Source: Microvirga terrestris (GTDB lineage Bacteria; Pseudomonadota; Alphaproteobacteria; Rhizobiales; Beijerinckiaceae). Taken from it: a stretch of DNA of 64,000 nucleotides. The notes under the pieces are model-generated. The model did no database searches. It was given only the letters and a program-made list of their open reading frames with translations, and was not told the origin of the DNA. Positions 63,217 to 64,000 of this stretch are shown here, in pieces. Made by a program: the position numbers and the translations under genes. The DNA is taken from NCBI RefSeq assembly GCF_015694425.1, contig NZ_JADQDN010000003.1, positions 372,001 to 436,000 on the forward strand. The letters are read 5' to 3'. Positions within the stretch are counted from its first letter, which is position 1. Each line of letters starts with the position of its first letter.

Positions 63217-64000
63217 TCAGCCGCCCAGTGCAAGCTCCACCCCGGCTGCGATCTCCAGCAGCCGTCTATCCTCTCCGTGGCGCGCCACCAGCATAAGGCC
63301 CACCGGGCGCTCATAGCCGGCAACGGGCAGCGAGATCGCCGTGAGGTCGAACTGGTTGCAGAACATCGGGTTGCGCAGGATGTGCCAGTCCGTCTTGTTG
63401 TAGAGCCTGTCGTCAGCCTCCAGCGGTGCGATCAGGGGCGCCGAGACGGCCGTCGTCGGCAGCGCCAGCACGTCGACCGGGAACAGCCGCTCATCCATGG
63501 CGGCCCCCAGCGCCCGACGCATGCGAATCATGCGGATGTAGACCGGTGCGGGAACGGTGCCGCTGCGTGCAATCGACCAGCGTACGCGCGGATCGATTTC
63601 GACAGCCTTGGTCTCCAGCCAATCCGCATGAACTTCGGAGGCCTCGATGGACGCGATGGAGGCTGCGGCGGTAGTCTCCGTCATGGCCGTAAGCAGATCG
63701 TCGATGCTATGGTCGTCGATCTTTGCCCCAGCCTGCGACAGGCGGCTCAAGGCCTCCTCGAAAGCCTGCTCCACCATCGGCTCCGTATCCGAGAAAAGGC
63801 GTCCGCGCGGAATGCCGATTCTCAATCCTGAAAGGGGATATGGCTTCACGGTCCACGGCTCTTCGCCGGCCATGATGGCATCCGTGGAGGCGCAGTCCTG
63901 AACGGAACGCGCGAGCGGCCCAACCGAGTCCAACGATGGCGAAAGAGGGAACGCCCCGTCCAGAGGCACCCGATGGGCGGTCGGCTTGAACCCGACCACC
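63217..64000 (-). CDS. Amidase (amidase signature family), C-terminal part, cut by window edge
   Basis: About 261 residues are present; the gene continues beyond the right edge. The first visible residues (VGFKPTAHRVPLDGAFPLSPSLDSVGPLARSV) match the segment just after the Ser-Ser-Lys active site in the amidase signature family, and the end (LTAISLPVAGYERPVGLMLVARHGEDRRLLEIA) is the usual C-terminus. Substrate class cannot be assigned; GatA is less likely because of the divergent middle. Confidence 0.88.
   Translation of the reverse strand, partial: VVGFKPTAHRVPLDGAFPLSPSLDSVGPLARSVQDCASTDAIMAGEEPWTVKPYPLSGLRIGIPRGRLFSDTEPMVEQAFEEALSRLSQAGAKIDDHSIDDLLTAMTETTAAASIASIEASEVHADWLETKAVEIDPRVRWSIARSGTVPAPVYIRMIRMRRALGAAMDERLFPVDVLALPTTAVSAPLIAPLEADDRLYNKTDWHILRNPMFCNQFDLTAISLPVAGYERPVGLMLVARHGEDRRLLEIAAGVELALGG

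Overview
The window is high-GC, densely packed alphaproteobacterial chromosome, most likely from the order Hyphomicrobiales (Rhizobiales). Microvirga/Methylobacteriaceae-like is my best guess, but that is inference. Supporting features are an atpHAGDC operon without atpBEF, the mdh-sucCD-sucAB-lpd TCA block, a PutA without a DNA-binding domain beside a divergent Lrp-type PutR, paired aerobic cobaltochelatase genes cobS/cobT, an Omp19-like Inh-domain lipoprotein, and many GTCATCC...GGATGAC intergenic palindromes. I saw no prophage, insertion sequence, CRISPR array or rRNA.

Layout. 1-2.5 kb: a transglutaminase / alpha-E / circularly permuted ATP-grasp operon (predicted peptide-bond chemistry). 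2.7-7.8 kb: cobS-cobT with an esterase-like secreted protein, a J-domain protein and a divergent BolA. 7.9-12 kb: SCPx-type thiolase, LOG protein, a peroxiredoxin/2OG-dioxygenase fusion and an EamA exporter. 12-17.8 kb: D,D-carboxypeptidase, a secreted RTX protein, a second EamA exporter and a His-rich CobW GTPase. 17.8-21.8 kb: a nitrate/sulfonate/taurine-type ABC importer and TerC. 21.9-25.6 kb: putR/putA. 25.6-31.2 kb: 2'-5' RNA ligase-like protein and the F1 ATPase operon. 31.4-35.2 kb: histidine phosphatase, priA and divergent xerC. 35.2-36.2 kb: a gene-poor, repeat-rich stretch holding an SOS-box promoter in front of two overlapping tiny reading frames. 36.2-46.4 kb: tdk, lpd, sucB, sucA, sucD, a secreted unknown, sucC and mdh on one strand. 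46.7-49.3 kb: TetR, ZapE and the Inh lipoprotein. 49.5-54 kb: sdhCDAB with a divergent LysR regulator. 54.1-57.5 kb: lectin-like secreted protein, folD, DUF167, YggT, tRNA-Ala(CGC) and L,D-transpeptidase. 57.9-64 kb: phospholipase D and a run of small, poorly known envelope or stress-type proteins, ending in a truncated amidase.

Functionally the window is dominated by central energy metabolism. Malate dehydrogenase, succinyl-CoA synthetase, 2-oxoglutarate dehydrogenase and succinate dehydrogenase cover half of the TCA cycle, and the F1 ATPase couples the resulting proton gradient to ATP. PutA feeds proline carbon into the same cycle as glutamate.

The best candidates for something undescribed are the SOS-box micro-operon at 35.5-35.8 kb, the secreted protein wedged inside the suc operon, the perfect dyad over the LysR ribosome-binding site, and the alpha-E/ATP-grasp/transglutaminase set.
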